Shown: in pieces, positions 36,082 to 45,147 of the stretch | Position numbering within the stretch: the first letter of the stretch is position 1 | Layout: each line of letters opens with the position of its first letter | Source of the DNA: Bradyrhizobium sp. AZCC 2176 | GTDB taxonomy: Bacteria > Pseudomonadota > Alphaproteobacteria > Rhizobiales > Xanthobacteraceae | NCBI RefSeq assembly: GCF_036924645.1 | Contig: NZ_JAZHRX010000001.1 | Span: forward strand, 1,116,001 to 1,180,000 | Direction: 5' to 3' | Length of the DNA stretch: 64,000 nucleotides | Made by a program: the position numbers and the translations under genes | Notes under the pieces: model-generated | The model's database searches: none | What the model was told of the DNA's origin: nothing | The model's input: the letters and a program-made list of their open reading frames with translations, nothing else

Positions 36082-37212
36082 ATGCTGCCATTGGAAGGAT
36101 TGATCGTCGTCTCCGTCGAACAGGCGGTTGCCGCGCCGTTCTGCAGCTCCAGGCTGGCGGATGCCGGCGCGCATGTCGTCAAGGTCGAACGCCCCGAGGG
36201 CGACTTTGCCCGCGGCTATGATGCGGCGGCGAAGGGGCAGAGCAGCTATTTCGTCTGGCTCAACCGCGGCAAGAATTCCGTGGTGATCGATCTCGCGACC
36301 AAGGAAGGCCGCGCCGCGCTCGAAGAGCTGATCGGGAGCGCCGACGTGCTGTTGCAAAACCTCAAGCCCGGCTCTATGGACAAGCTCGGCTTTTCGCTGG
36401 AGCGGTTGCGAAAGGATTATCCGGCACTGATCTGCTGCACCATCTCGGGCTATGGCGACGAAGGACCTTATGCGGACCGCAAGGCCTACGATCTGCTTAT
36501 CCAGGCCGAGAGCGGGCTTGCCTCGATCACCGGCGGCCCGGAAGGCCCGTCGCGCGTCGGCATCTCCGTCGTCGATATCGCGACCGGCGCCACCGCGCAT
36601 GCGTCAATCCTCGAAGCGCTGATCGCCCGCGGCCGCACGGGCGTGGGCGCCGATATCAGGATCTCGATGTTCGACGTGATGGCCGACTGGATGGCGGTGC
36701 CGCTGATCAATTCGGAGGCCGGCAATCCGCCGAAGCGGATGGCGCTGGCCCATCCCTCGATCGCGCCCTACGGCGTGTTCAATTCCAGGGACGGCAAGGG
36801 CATTTTGATCTCGATCCAGAGCGAGCGCGAATGGAAGAAGCTTTGCGCCGAGGTGCTGGATCAACCCGATCTGCCGAACGATCCCAGATTCGCCAACATG
36901 GTCGAGCGCGTGCGCAACCGCTCACTCACCGACAAGACGGTGGCCGACAGTTTTGCGGCCATGACGCGCGTCGAACTGTTGAAGCGCCTCGCGGATGCCG
37001 ACATCGCGTTCGCCGAGGTCAACACGATGGCCGACCTCGCCGTGCATCCGCATCTGCGCCGGATCGAGGTCGATACGCCAAGGGGCAAGGTGAGCTATGC
37101 CGCGCCCGCCGCGATCTTCGTCGGCGAGCCACGGCATTACGGCGCGGTGCCCGCCATTGGCGACCACGTCGAACTTCCCAAGGCGCCTCGCGCGCGGAGC
37201 CTTAAGTCATGA
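36082..37212 (+). CDS. CaiB/BaiF-family (class III) CoA-transferase
   Basis: A 376-residue CoA-transferase, whose catalytic aspartate is expected at Asp165 in SVVDIATG. Family III enzymes move CoA between a donor CoA-ester and an acid, or within one molecule, as in mesaconyl-CoA C1-C4 transferase. It starts 9 bp after the acyl-CoA dehydrogenase and its stop overlaps the start of the hydratase gene by 4 bases. The pair with a mesaconyl-CoA hydratase-like enzyme suggests a C5 dicarboxylic or branched acid pathway, by inference. Confidence 0.87.
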   Translation: MLPLEGLIVVSVEQAVAAPFCSSRLADAGAHVVKVERPEGDFARGYDAAAKGQSSYFVWLNRGKNSVVIDLATKEGRAALEELIGSADVLLQNLKPGSMDKLGFSLERLRKDYPALICCTISGYGDEGPYADRKAYDLLIQAESGLASITGGPEGPSRVGISVVDIATGATAHASILEALIARGRTGVGADIRISMFDVMADWMAVPLINSEAGNPPKRMALAHPSIAPYGVFNSRDGKGILISIQSEREWKKLCAEVLDQPDLPNDPRFANMVERVRNRSLTDKTVADSFAAMTRVELLKRLADADIAFAEVNTMADLAVHPHLRRIEVDTPRGKVSYAAPAAIFVGEPRHYGAVPAIGDHVELPKAPRARSLKS

Positions 37213-38063
37213 CCGACGCCCTCGATCTCGACCATCTGCGCCAATGGATCGGCCGCAGCACGGAGGCCTCTGACATCGTCACCGCCCAACTGGTGAAGGG
37301 TTTGCGCGCAACGCTGTTTCAGGACATCGGCGAGCCGAAGACCGGCGAGGCCGCGCCGTGGACCACGCATTGGTGCCTGGCGCAACCGGTGTTTCCGATG
37401 TCGCAGCTCGGCCCCGACGGCCACCCGACCCGCGGCGGCTTCCTGCCGCCGGTGCCGCTGCCGCGCCGGATGTGGGCCGGCGGCGAGATTCAGTTCCTCG
37501 AAGCCTTGCGCGTCGGCGACGAGGCGACGCGGACCTCCAGGATATCAGACGTGACGATGAAGACCGGTTCGACCGGCGCGCTCTGCTTCGTTTCCGTCGA
37601 ACACACGATCACGACGCCGCGCGGCACAGCTATCCAGGAACGTCAGGACATCGTCTATCGCGGCATGGGCGGCGCAGCCCCGGCCGCACCGCCCAAGGCC
37701 CCTCCGCCGCCGCCCGTCGCAAGACATCGCGAAACCCATGTCAGCGATCCCGTGCTGCTGTTTCGTTATTCGGCGCTGACCTTCAACGGCCACCGCATCC
37801 ATTACGACCGCGACTACGTCACCAAGGTCGAGGGCTATCCGGGCCTGATCTTCCACGGCCCGCTGCAGGCGGCGCTGATCGTCGAGTTCGCCGCAAAACT
37901 TCACGGCGACTCGGCGCCGAACAAGTTCAGCTATCGCGGCGTGCAGCCCTTGTTCGAAGGCGGCGAGTTCTCGATCAACGCCAACGAAACCAGCGCCGGC
38001 ATGGAGCTGTGGATCGCCAATGCCGAGGGACAGCCGACGATGAAGGGCACCGCGACGTGGTGA
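37209..38063 (+). CDS. MaoC-like acyl-CoA hydratase (mesaconyl-CoA hydratase-like)
   Basis: A 284-residue protein with two hot-dog domains. The first (residues about 10-145, FAS1-type) includes TRGGFLPPVPLPRRMWAGG. The second (residues about 180-284) carries the hydratase dyad region YSALTFNGHRIHYDRDY, where the His and Asp/Arg are placed as in the mesaconyl-C4-CoA hydratase and HTD2 families. The 4-base ATGA overlap with the CoA-transferase gene supports coupled expression. The exact substrate is inferred from its neighbours and not shown. Confidence 0.8.
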   Translation: MTDALDLDHLRQWIGRSTEASDIVTAQLVKGLRATLFQDIGEPKTGEAAPWTTHWCLAQPVFPMSQLGPDGHPTRGGFLPPVPLPRRMWAGGEIQFLEALRVGDEATRTSRISDVTMKTGSTGALCFVSVEHTITTPRGTAIQERQDIVYRGMGGAAPAAPPKAPPPPPVARHRETHVSDPVLLFRYSALTFNGHRIHYDRDYVTKVEGYPGLIFHGPLQAALIVEFAAKLHGDSAPNKFSYRGVQPLFEGGEFSINANETSAGMELWIANAEGQPTMKGTATW

Positions 38064-38070
38064 TTTTCAC

Positions 38071-38153
38071 CGTCATTCCGGGGCGATGCAAAGCATCGAA
38101 CCCGGAATCTCGAGATTCCGGGTCTGGTGCTAACGCACCATCCCGGAATGACG
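38071..38153. repeat. Palindromic intergenic repeat with three internal hairpins
   Basis: The outer arms CGTCATTCCGGG (38071-38082) and CCCGGAATGACG (38142-38153) pair perfectly over 12 bp. Inside are three hairpins: CGATGC/GCATCG (38084-38098), a perfect palindrome at 38101-38122, and TGGTGC/GCACCA (38125-38140). The whole can fold as a cross with a central junction. A similar arrangement, with different internal arms, occurs at 48374-48480, so this is an interspersed repeat. Confidence 0.8.
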
Positions 38154-38181
38154 GAGTATGCAGCTAGCTCTGGGAGTCCCG

Positions 38182-39810
38182 ATGTCGTCCCGTAAATCAG
38201 CCAAACCCGCTACCACCTCGCTCACCGTCAAGGACGCCACCTTCGGCCTGCTGCGCGCGTTCGGCATCAAGCGCGTGTTCGGCAATCCCGGCTCGACCGA
38301 ACTGCCGTTCCTCAGCGACTGGCCCGATGACATCGATTACGTGCTCGGCCTGCAAGAGGCCTCCGTCGTCGGCATGGCCGACGGCTACGCGCAGGCGACC
38401 CGCAACGCCGGCTTCGTCAATTTGCATTCCGGCGCCGGCGTCGGCAACGCGCTCGGCAATATCTATACGGCTCACCGCAACCAGACGCCGCTCGTCATCA
38501 CCGCCGGCCAGCAGGCGCGCTCGATCCTGCCGCTGCAGGCCTTTCTCTACGCCGAGCGCGCTTCCGAATTTCCGCGGCCCTATGTCAAATACAGCGTCGA
38601 GCCGGCAAGGCCTGAAGACGTGCCGGCGGCGATCGCGCGCGCCTATTACGTCGCGATGCAGCCGCCCTGCGGGCCGACCTTCGTCTCGATTCCGATCGAC
38701 GACTGGACGCGCCCGACGCAGCCGGTCGAGGCCCGTCGCGTCAGCCGCGAGCTCGGCCCCGATCCGGAGGCGATGAAGGCGCTGGTCGCCGCGCTCGTGG
38801 CCAGCAAGCGCCCTGCCCTCGTCGTCGGCCCCGCCGTCGATCGTGCGGCGGCCGTCGATCTGATGGTGCAGGTCGCGGAAAAAGCCAAGGCTGCGGTGTG
38901 GGTCAGCCCGTTCTCGGCGCGCTGCGCGTTCCCGGAACGGCATCCGCAGTTCTCCGGCTTCCTGCACGCCTCGCCGGGACAGCTATCGGACGCGTTGCGC
39001 GAGCATGACCTCGTGGTGGTGATCGGCGCGCCGGTGTTCACCTTCCATGTCGAGGGCCATGCCGCGATCTTCGACGGCGCCACCACGATCTTCCAGATCA
39101 CCGACGACCCGGACGCGGCCGCCGTCACGCCGTCGGGCGCCAGCATCGTCGCGACCATGAAGCCGGCGCTCGCAATGCTGCTCGACCTATTGCCCGAAAC
39201 CACGCGCGCAATGCCTGCGGGCCGTGTGCTGCCGCCGGCGCCGTCAGCCGCCGATCCGCTTCCGGTCGAATTCCTGCTGCATTCGCTGTCCGAAGCCATG
39301 CCAGCCAATGCGGCGCTGGTGGAAGAAGCGCCCTCGCATCGCCCGGCGATGCAAAAGTTCATGCCGATGCGCGGCCAGGACAGCTTTTACACCATGGCGA
39401 GCGGCGGCCTCGGCTACAGCCTGCCCGCCGCCGTCGGCATGGCGCTGGGACGCCCGGCTACGCGCACGGTCTGCCTGATCGGCGACGGCTCGGCGATGTA
39501 TTCGATCCAGGCGCTGTGGACCGCGGCGCGGCGCAAGCTGCCGCTGACGGTGGTGGTCATCAACAATGCCGGCTATGGCGCGATGCGCTCGTTCAGCCAG
39601 GTGATGCAGGTGCGCAACGTGCCAGGGCTCGAACTGCCCGGCATCGATTTCGTCAAACTCGCCGAGGGCATGGGCTGCGACGCCGTGCGGGTGACGAAAT
39701 CATCCGAACTCGCGGGCGCGCTTAAGCGGGGGCTGTCGCATGACGGCACCAGCCTGATCGAAGTGATGGTGGATTCGGCCGTGCCGCTGCTCTACGCGCA
39801 GAGGAGTTGA
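38182..39810 (+). CDS. mdlC: Benzoylformate decarboxylase (ThDP)
   Basis: The enzyme decarboxylates benzoylformate to benzaldehyde in mandelate degradation. The catalytic residues of the characterised Pseudomonas enzyme align well: Ser38 in NPGSTELPF, Glu59 of the ThDP motif, His82 in NLHSGAGVGNA, and His289 in GAPVFTFH. The C-terminal ThDP-binding GDGSAMYS...NNAGYG is intact. Length is 542 residues from the ATG at 38182, which has GGGAG upstream; an earlier ATG at 38158 lacks one. It follows the palindromic repeat and is transcribed in the direction of the acyl-CoA cluster, probably from its own promoter. Confidence 0.88.
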   Translation: MSSRKSAKPATTSLTVKDATFGLLRAFGIKRVFGNPGSTELPFLSDWPDDIDYVLGLQEASVVGMADGYAQATRNAGFVNLHSGAGVGNALGNIYTAHRNQTPLVITAGQQARSILPLQAFLYAERASEFPRPYVKYSVEPARPEDVPAAIARAYYVAMQPPCGPTFVSIPIDDWTRPTQPVEARRVSRELGPDPEAMKALVAALVASKRPALVVGPAVDRAAAVDLMVQVAEKAKAAVWVSPFSARCAFPERHPQFSGFLHASPGQLSDALREHDLVVVIGAPVFTFHVEGHAAIFDGATTIFQITDDPDAAAVTPSGASIVATMKPALAMLLDLLPETTRAMPAGRVLPPAPSAADPLPVEFLLHSLSEAMPANAALVEEAPSHRPAMQKFMPMRGQDSFYTMASGGLGYSLPAAVGMALGRPATRTVCLIGDGSAMYSIQALWTAARRKLPLTVVVINNAGYGAMRSFSQVMQVRNVPGLELPGIDFVKLAEGMGCDAVRVTKSSELAGALKRGLSHDGTSLIEVMVDSAVPLLYAQRS

Positions 39811-39926
39811 AACGCGATTCCATCCACCGCCGGAACTTTTCCAAATCGCCAGCCACGCCAGCTCATGGCACCTCATTTGATTCAAAGGTTCGACAATTCG
39901 CCTGCCCGTTCGCACGCGGCAGTTAC

Positions 39927-39955
39927 TTGACGGTGCTCTACGCTCGCACGAGAAT
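39927..39955 (+). promoter_or_regulatory. Sigma70-like promoter for small exported protein gene
   Basis: TTGACG (39927-39932) is followed after 17 bases by GAGAAT (39950-39955), four of six matches to TATAAT. The start codon of the next gene is 30 bp downstream. Confidence 0.45.
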
Positions 39956-39985
39956 TCGGCATGGGGCAACCGTGGAGTGAATCTT

Positions 39986-40396
39986 ATGAGTAAGACAAGT
40001 CTCGGAAAAGCCGCCCTCGCCGTCGCCGTTTTCACATGCGCGACCATGCTGTCGTTTGACTGGAGCGAACCGAAAGGCGCTTCGCTGTCGATCGAGCGCG
40101 CGCAGGCACAGATCGTTGATCCGTACACTCCGGGCGCTGACCAACGGCGGGCGCGACGCGCCGCAGCCCGTGCCGCCGCGGTGGGTGCCGGTGCCGTCGC
40201 AGCCGGAGCGACCGCCGCCTACTACGGCGGCGGCGGCCCCTATGCCTATTACGGCGGCGACGCTGGCGGCGGTCCCAATGGCTATTACGGCGGCCCGGGC
40301 GCATGGAGCCAGGGCTACGCAGCGCGCAACGGCATCATCTGCCAGCCCGGAACAACGGTCCGCCTCGAGGACGGCCTGATGCACCGCTGCCAGTAA
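39986..40396 (+). CDS. Small exported Gly/Tyr/Ala-rich protein
   Basis: About 136 residues with an N-terminal hydrophobic segment (KAALAVAVFTCATML) and a Gly/Tyr-rich middle (YYGGGGPYAYYGG) then two cysteines near the C-terminus (CQPG, HRC). No enzyme motif is seen. Similar small secreted proteins are numerous in Bradyrhizobium. The ATG at 39986 with GGAG upstream is chosen over GTG at 39977. The function is unknown; the pseudogene remnant at 50293-50424 appears to come from a comparable small exported family. Confidence 0.68.
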   Translation: MSKTSLGKAALAVAVFTCATMLSFDWSEPKGASLSIERAQAQIVDPYTPGADQRRARRAAARAAAVGAGAVAAGATAAYYGGGGPYAYYGGDAGGGPNGYYGGPGAWSQGYAARNGIICQPGTTVRLEDGLMHRCQ

Positions 40397-40477
40397 GAGA
40401 GGCTGTCGGGAACGGCGGCCGAGCGGCCGCCGCTCTCATTCGCAACTCTATGAGAAAATTCGTAGATGGGGTAACGG

Positions 40478-40558
40478 GCCCGGATGGAGCGCAGCGCAAT
40501 CCGGGGTCAGTGCATCCGTGGATAGACTATCCCGGAGTGCGCTTCGCTGCATCCGGGC
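40478..40558. repeat. Palindromic intergenic repeat
   Basis: Arms GCCCGGATGGAGCGCAGCGC (40478-40497) and GCGCTTCGCTGCATCCGGGC (40539-40558) pair with a few mismatches around a central loop. It lies between two convergent gene ends, so it may act as a terminator as well. Confidence 0.65.
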
Positions 40559-40562
40559 GTTC

Positions 40563-41357
40563 TTACTTCCCGTAGGCTTCCCGCATCTTCGCCTGGATCT
40601 TCGCCATGCCTGATATCCAGCGGTCGTAGTTCTCGGTCTTCTTGCGCATGTAGCCGAGCACCTGCGGGTGCGGCAGGATCACAAAGGTTTCCTGTTCCAG
40701 TCCCTTCAGCACGTCCTGCGCCACCTGTTCCGGCGACAGGTCGCCGTCGCCGGATTGCGGACCCTTCGGGATCGAGCGCAGCATGTTGGTGTCGACGCCC
40801 TGCGGACACAGGATCGATACCTTGATGTTGTCGGCCTTGTGCGAGATCGCGAGGTTTTCGGCAAAGCCGACCGCGGCATGCTTGGTGGTCGAATAGGCCG
40901 GGCTGCCGACCTGCGACAGCAAGCCGGCCGCCGAAATCGTGTTGAGGAAATAGCCGCCGCCGCGCGCCTTCATGCGCGGGATCAGATGCCGCGCCGCATA
41001 GACATGGGCCATGACATGCACGGCCCAGCTTCGCGACCAGGGTTCGTCGGAGGTTCCGCCGGCGTTGACGGACAGCGGATCGAAGCCGCCGCCGATGCCG
41101 GCATTGGAGCAGAACAATGCGATCGGACCGAATTGATGTTCGGTCTCCTCGATGACGTGAAGGATGTCCTTTTCCTTTCCGACATCGCATTTGAAGGCGG
41201 CCCCGCCGATCGGCGTGGAGACGGCGCGCGCGCCGTCGGGATCGATATCGGCGACTACCACCTTGGCGGCGCCGGCGCGGTGAAAGGCCTCGCACATCGC
41301 CTTGCCGATGCCGTTGGCGCCACCGGTGACAACCACGACTTTGCCGGTCACCTGCAT
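40563..41357 (-). CDS. SDR-family short-chain dehydrogenase/reductase
   Basis: A 264-residue NAD(P)-dependent oxidoreductase. The Rossmann motif TGGANGIG at residue 11, the NAG motif (SNAGIGGG), the catalytic Ser (TISAAGLL) and YSTTK (Tyr and Lys) are all present. Asp39 after the second strand suggests a preference for NAD. The substrate is unknown. ATG 41357 follows GGGGGAG. The downstream end is adjacent to the palindrome. Confidence 0.88.
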   Translation of the reverse strand: MQVTGKVVVVTGGANGIGKAMCEAFHRAGAAKVVVADIDPDGARAVSTPIGGAAFKCDVGKEKDILHVIEETEHQFGPIALFCSNAGIGGGFDPLSVNAGGTSDEPWSRSWAVHVMAHVYAARHLIPRMKARGGGYFLNTISAAGLLSQVGSPAYSTTKHAAVGFAENLAISHKADNIKVSILCPQGVDTNMLRSIPKGPQSGDGDLSPEQVAQDVLKGLEQETFVILPHPQVLGYMRKKTENYDRWISGMAKIQAKMREAYGK

Positions 41358-41381
41358 GGCCGCGCTCCCCCTCGGGTATCG

Positions 41382-42080
41382 TTACGTCAGGACCATCATA
41401 TCGAGAACAGCCGTATAATGGCACGCCGCGCCGAGCAAGACGAAGCCGTGCCAGATCGCGTTCTGGAAGCGCAGCCGCTGCCAGGCGTGGAAGATCACGC
41501 CGAGGCTATAGAGCACGCCGCCCGCCACAACGAAGCCCAGCGCCAGCGGCGGCACCGCCTTCACCACCGAATCGTAAATCATGACGCCGCTCCAGCCTAA
41601 CGCGAGATAGAACCCCACGGCCAAACGATCGTAGCGCCCCGGACGCGCCAGCTTCAGCACTACGCCTACGATCGCGACGCACCACACCCCGATCAGCAGC
41701 GCGATCGCCAGATAGCTCTCCTTCAGCGCCACGATGAACGGGGTGTAGGTGGCGGCGATCAGGAGATAGATCGCCGAATGATCGAAGCGGCGCAGTACCC
41801 ATTTGGCGCGCGACACCGGCCAGAGATTATACATCGCCGACAGCGTCAGCATCGCGAGCAGGCCGGCGACATAGACCGATACCACCGCGATTTCGAACGC
41901 GCTGGCATAGATCGCGGTCAGCACGATCAAGGCGGTGGCGGCGACAAGCCCCAGACAGACGCCGACGATATGCACGACGCCGTCGGCAATCAGTTCGGCG
42001 CGGTCGTAGTTCCAGTGCATGGCGTCAGCCGCCGCATGGATGGATGTCGAAGCGAGTTGTTTCAGTCTGAAGATAGTCAT
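41382..42080 (-). CDS. Hemolysin III/PAQR-like membrane protein
   Basis: A 232-residue, seven-helix membrane protein of the YqfA/hemolysin III (PAQR) family: HWNYDRAELIADGVVHIVG near the N-terminus and SAMYNLWPVSRAKWVLRRFDHSAIYLLIAATYTP contain the conserved His/Asp residues of the family. The family has proposed zinc-dependent hydrolase activity and has been linked with membrane homeostasis. The pair with the SDR gene may be an operon (24 bp apart). The start at 42080 has a poor ribosome site. Confidence 0.82.
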   Translation of the reverse strand: MTIFRLKQLASTSIHAAADAMHWNYDRAELIADGVVHIVGVCLGLVAATALIVLTAIYASAFEIAVVSVYVAGLLAMLTLSAMYNLWPVSRAKWVLRRFDHSAIYLLIAATYTPFIVALKESYLAIALLIGVWCVAIVGVVLKLARPGRYDRLAVGFYLALGWSGVMIYDSVVKAVPPLALGFVVAGGVLYSLGVIFHAWQRLRFQNAIWHGFVLLGAACHYTAVLDMMVLT

Positions 42081-42262
42081 GCAGGCCCGCGAGAAACTGT
42101 GAGGGAGCGGTATAACATAGGTATCGCGGGGACAACCAACCGTTCAAAGCCAGCCGTCATCACCTCGCGAAGCGGATGATCCCAGTATCCGAGCGGCGTG
42201 GCATTTTCGTGTAGCCGATCGCAGCCGATATCCCGTACCGGAAACTGGCCGCATTCATGTTC

Positions 42263-42349
42263 CGTCATGCCCGGGCTTGTCCCGGGCACGTCTTGCGACC
42301 CTGCGGCTAAAAAGACGTGGATGGCCGGGACAAGCCCGGCCATCACGAC
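42263..42349. repeat. Palindromic intergenic repeat (rhizobial type)
   Basis: Left arm CGTCATGCCCGGGCTTGTCC starts at 42263. Its partner GGACAAGCCCGGCCATCACG ends at 42348, with an internal stem of AAGACGT-type. This GGGCTTGTCCCGG element is common in Bradyrhizobium. The 365-bp gap from 42081 to 42445 contains this and no gene. Confidence 0.7.
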
Positions 42350-42445
42350 ACCGGTTGGGCGATCACAAGCGCTTGATTTTGACCCGCCAATCGCCACTTT
42401 CCTGACATCGCCCACCAACGCTTGTTTCGAGCCTTCCACGCCCGC

Positions 42446-43906
42446 ATGGCCCCCAGTTTTTCAGACATTTTCGAGGAAGCGCGCCTGTCGGCGCGGGCGC
42501 TGCTGGACTACGGCGACAGCTTTTTCAATCCCACCGTGCGGCTCGGCGTCACAGGCCTGTCGCGCGCCGGCAAGACCGTGTTCATCACGGCGCTGATCCA
42601 CGGCCTGACCCGCGGCGGGAGGTTTCCCATCTTCGAGCCCTATGCCACGGGCCGGATCGCCCGCGCCCGGCTGGCGCCACAGCCGGACGACGCCGTGCCG
42701 CGATTCGCCTATGAAAACCACGTCCGTACCCTGATCGAGGAGCGGTGCTGGCCGAGCTCGACCACTGATATCAGCGAACTGCGCCTCGTCATCGACTACC
42801 AGCGGCAGAACGGCGCCGACCGAACGCTCACCATCGACATCGTCGACTACCCCGGCGAGTGGCTGCTCGACCTGCCGCTGCTCAACAAGAGTTTTGAGCA
42901 ATGGTCTGCCGAGAGCCTTGCGCTGTCGCGCGAGGGCCCGCGCGCAAAACTCGCGACGCCATGGCACAAGCATCTGAAGACGCTTCAACCCGAGGACCGC
43001 GAAAACGAACAGGCGACCCTCGCGGCGGCCAAACTGTTCACCGACTATTTGCGCGCCTGCCGCGACGAACGTTTTGCCATGAGCCTGCTGCCGCCCGGGC
43101 GCTTCCTGATGCCGGGCAATCTGGCTGATACGCCGGCACTCACATTTGCGCCGCTCGATGTCGCGGCCGACGGCAGCGCGCCCGACGGTTCGCTATGGGC
43201 GATGATGCGGCGGCGCTACGAGGCCTACAAGGATGTCGTGGTGCGTCCGTTCTTCCGCGATCATTTTGCGCGGCTCGACCGCCAGATTGTGCTGGTCGAT
43301 GCGCTTGCCGCGTTCAACGCCGGGCCCGAGGCGCTGCATGATCTCGAAGCCGCGCTGTCGGGCATTCTCGATTGCTTCCGCATCGGCCGTGGCACGATCC
43401 TGAGCAGCCTGTTTCGGCCCCGGATCGATCGCATTCTGTTCGCCGCCACCAAGGCCGACCATCTGCACCATCAGAGCCATGACCGGCTGGAAGCGGTGCT
43501 GCGGCGGGCGGTCGCCAAGGCGGCCGACCGCGCCGAATATGCCGGTGCTGCCATCGACGTGGTCGCGCTATCGGCAGTGCGCGCCACGCGCGAGGCGCAG
43601 GTGGCGCGCGGCCGGGAGAAGCTGCCGTCCATAATCGGCACGCCCGCGCCCGGCGAGAGGGCCAATGGCGAGGCCTTCGATGGCGAGACCGAAGTGGCGA
43701 CCTTTCCGGGCGACCTGCCCGCCGATCCCGAGCAACTGTTCAACGGCTTTCGCGGCCTCTCCAGCGCGGCTTCCGAACAGGCCGATTTCCGCTTCCTGCG
43801 CTTCCGGCCGCCGGTGCTGGAGCGCACCGCCAACGACGAGCCCGCGCTGCCTCACATCCGCCTCGACCGCGCGCTCCAGTTCCTGATCGGAGACCGACTG
43901 CAATGA
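42446..43906 (+). CDS. ycjX: YcjX-family GTPase-like protein
   Basis: A 486-residue P-loop protein with Walker A GLSRAGKT (Lys43) and IDIVDYPGEWLLD as the switch region. The YcjX family is stress-induced in enterobacteria and is always found next to ycjF, as here. The biochemical role is not established. The ATG at 42446 has no clear ribosome site and an upstream TTG at 42422 is in frame. Its stop overlaps the ycjF start by 4 bases. Confidence 0.88.
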   Translation: MAPSFSDIFEEARLSARALLDYGDSFFNPTVRLGVTGLSRAGKTVFITALIHGLTRGGRFPIFEPYATGRIARARLAPQPDDAVPRFAYENHVRTLIEERCWPSSTTDISELRLVIDYQRQNGADRTLTIDIVDYPGEWLLDLPLLNKSFEQWSAESLALSREGPRAKLATPWHKHLKTLQPEDRENEQATLAAAKLFTDYLRACRDERFAMSLLPPGRFLMPGNLADTPALTFAPLDVAADGSAPDGSLWAMMRRRYEAYKDVVVRPFFRDHFARLDRQIVLVDALAAFNAGPEALHDLEAALSGILDCFRIGRGTILSSLFRPRIDRILFAATKADHLHHQSHDRLEAVLRRAVAKAADRAEYAGAAIDVVALSAVRATREAQVARGREKLPSIIGTPAPGERANGEAFDGETEVATFPGDLPADPEQLFNGFRGLSSAASEQADFRFLRFRPPVLERTANDEPALPHIRLDRALQFLIGDRLQ

Positions 43907-44940
43907 GCGAGAAAACGCCGCATCGGCGGCCGGCCACGTTCAAGCTCGACGATCCCGGCGTGATCGTGATGGGTCCGGATGAAACCGGACGCCCTCCCCG
44001 CGGCGCCGTGCACATCACGCCCGAGGCCGATCCTGCGAACCTGCCTGTGCCGATCGATGCGCCGCTGGTTCCGGCGCGCCGCGGCTTTCGCTGGGGCACG
44101 CTGTTCTGGTCCGCGGTCGGTGGCCTCGTGCTGCTGGCCTCAGGCCTCGGCGTCGTCAATTTGATCGAGGACCTGTTCGCGCGCAGCGAAACCCTGGGCT
44201 ATGTCGCGCTGGCCTTCGCTGCCGCCGCCGCGCTGGCGCTGGCGGTCGTGATCGGGCGCGAAGCCTTCGGGCTGGCGCGGCTGGCGGCCATCGAAAAGCT
44301 GCATCAACGCGCCACGGAAGTGCTGCGCAGCGACGACCGCGTCGCCAGCCGCGCCGTCGTGAACGATCTGCTCAAGCTCGCGCATCAGAACCCGCAACTG
44401 GCGCGCGCCCGCGCCACGCTGGTGAGTCATGCCGACGACATCATCGATGGCGCCGACATGATCAAGCTGGCCGAGCGCGAATTGTTGGCGCCGCTCGACG
44501 AAGAAGCGCGCCGGCTGGTTTCGGCGGCCGCGCAACGCGTCTCGGTGGTCACGGCGGTCAGCCCGCGCGCGCTGATCGACGTGCTGTTCGTGTTCGTCGC
44601 CGCGATGCGGCTGATCCGGCAACTGGCGCGGCTCTATGGCGGCCGGCCCGGCACGCTCGGCATGATCAGCCTGCTCCGCCACGTCATCGGCCACCTCGCC
44701 ATTACCGGCGGCATGGCGGTCGGCGACAGCCTGGTGCAGCAGATGCTCGGCCACGGCATCGCGGCAAAGCTCTCGCAGCGCCTTGGCGAAGGCGTGCTTA
44801 ACGGCCTGCTGACGGCTCGGCTGGGACTTGCCGCGATCGACGTGACGCGTCCATTGCCGTTCACCGCATTGCCGCGGCCTGCGCTTGCCGATCTCGCCAA
44901 GGACTTGCTGCGCAAGCGCGACGATGATGCTCTTACGTAG
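43903..44940 (+). CDS. ycjF: YcjF-family membrane protein (TIGR01620)
   Basis: A 345-residue protein with two transmembrane segments near residues 65-85 and 95-115 and a C-terminal cytoplasmic alpha/beta region. It follows ycjX with a 4-base ATGA overlap, so the pair is translationally coupled. The stop codon lies inside the left arm of an intergenic palindrome at 44936-45024. Function unknown. Confidence 0.86.
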   Translation: MSEKTPHRRPATFKLDDPGVIVMGPDETGRPPRGAVHITPEADPANLPVPIDAPLVPARRGFRWGTLFWSAVGGLVLLASGLGVVNLIEDLFARSETLGYVALAFAAAAALALAVVIGREAFGLARLAAIEKLHQRATEVLRSDDRVASRAVVNDLLKLAHQNPQLARARATLVSHADDIIDGADMIKLAERELLAPLDEEARRLVSAAAQRVSVVTAVSPRALIDVLFVFVAAMRLIRQLARLYGGRPGTLGMISLLRHVIGHLAITGGMAVGDSLVQQMLGHGIAAKLSQRLGEGVLNGLLTARLGLAAIDVTRPLPFTALPRPALADLAKDLLRKRDDDALT

Positions 44941-45024
44941 GGTGCGCAAAGGCGCTCGCGCCGTGCCCACCATCTATCCGCAATAACTGCCCCGTGCACG
45001 GTGGGTTCGCTTTGCTACCCTACG
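44936..45024. repeat. Palindromic intergenic repeat overlapping ycjF stop codon
   Basis: Outer arms CGTAGGGT (44936-44943) and ACCCTACG (45017-45024) pair perfectly; further pairing GTGCCCACC with GGTGGGT occurs inside. The left arm includes the TAG stop codon of ycjF (44938-44940). Confidence 0.72.
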
Positions 45025-45147
45025 GGCTGCCGGGTAACGTTCACTGCCGCCCGTCGACAGGAACAACTCATCCTTCCCGATCTTCTCTTCAGCGACCAAT
45101 GCGGAGAAGCTCGACGATGAAAGTTGGCATGGTGAGGCCGTGACCTC

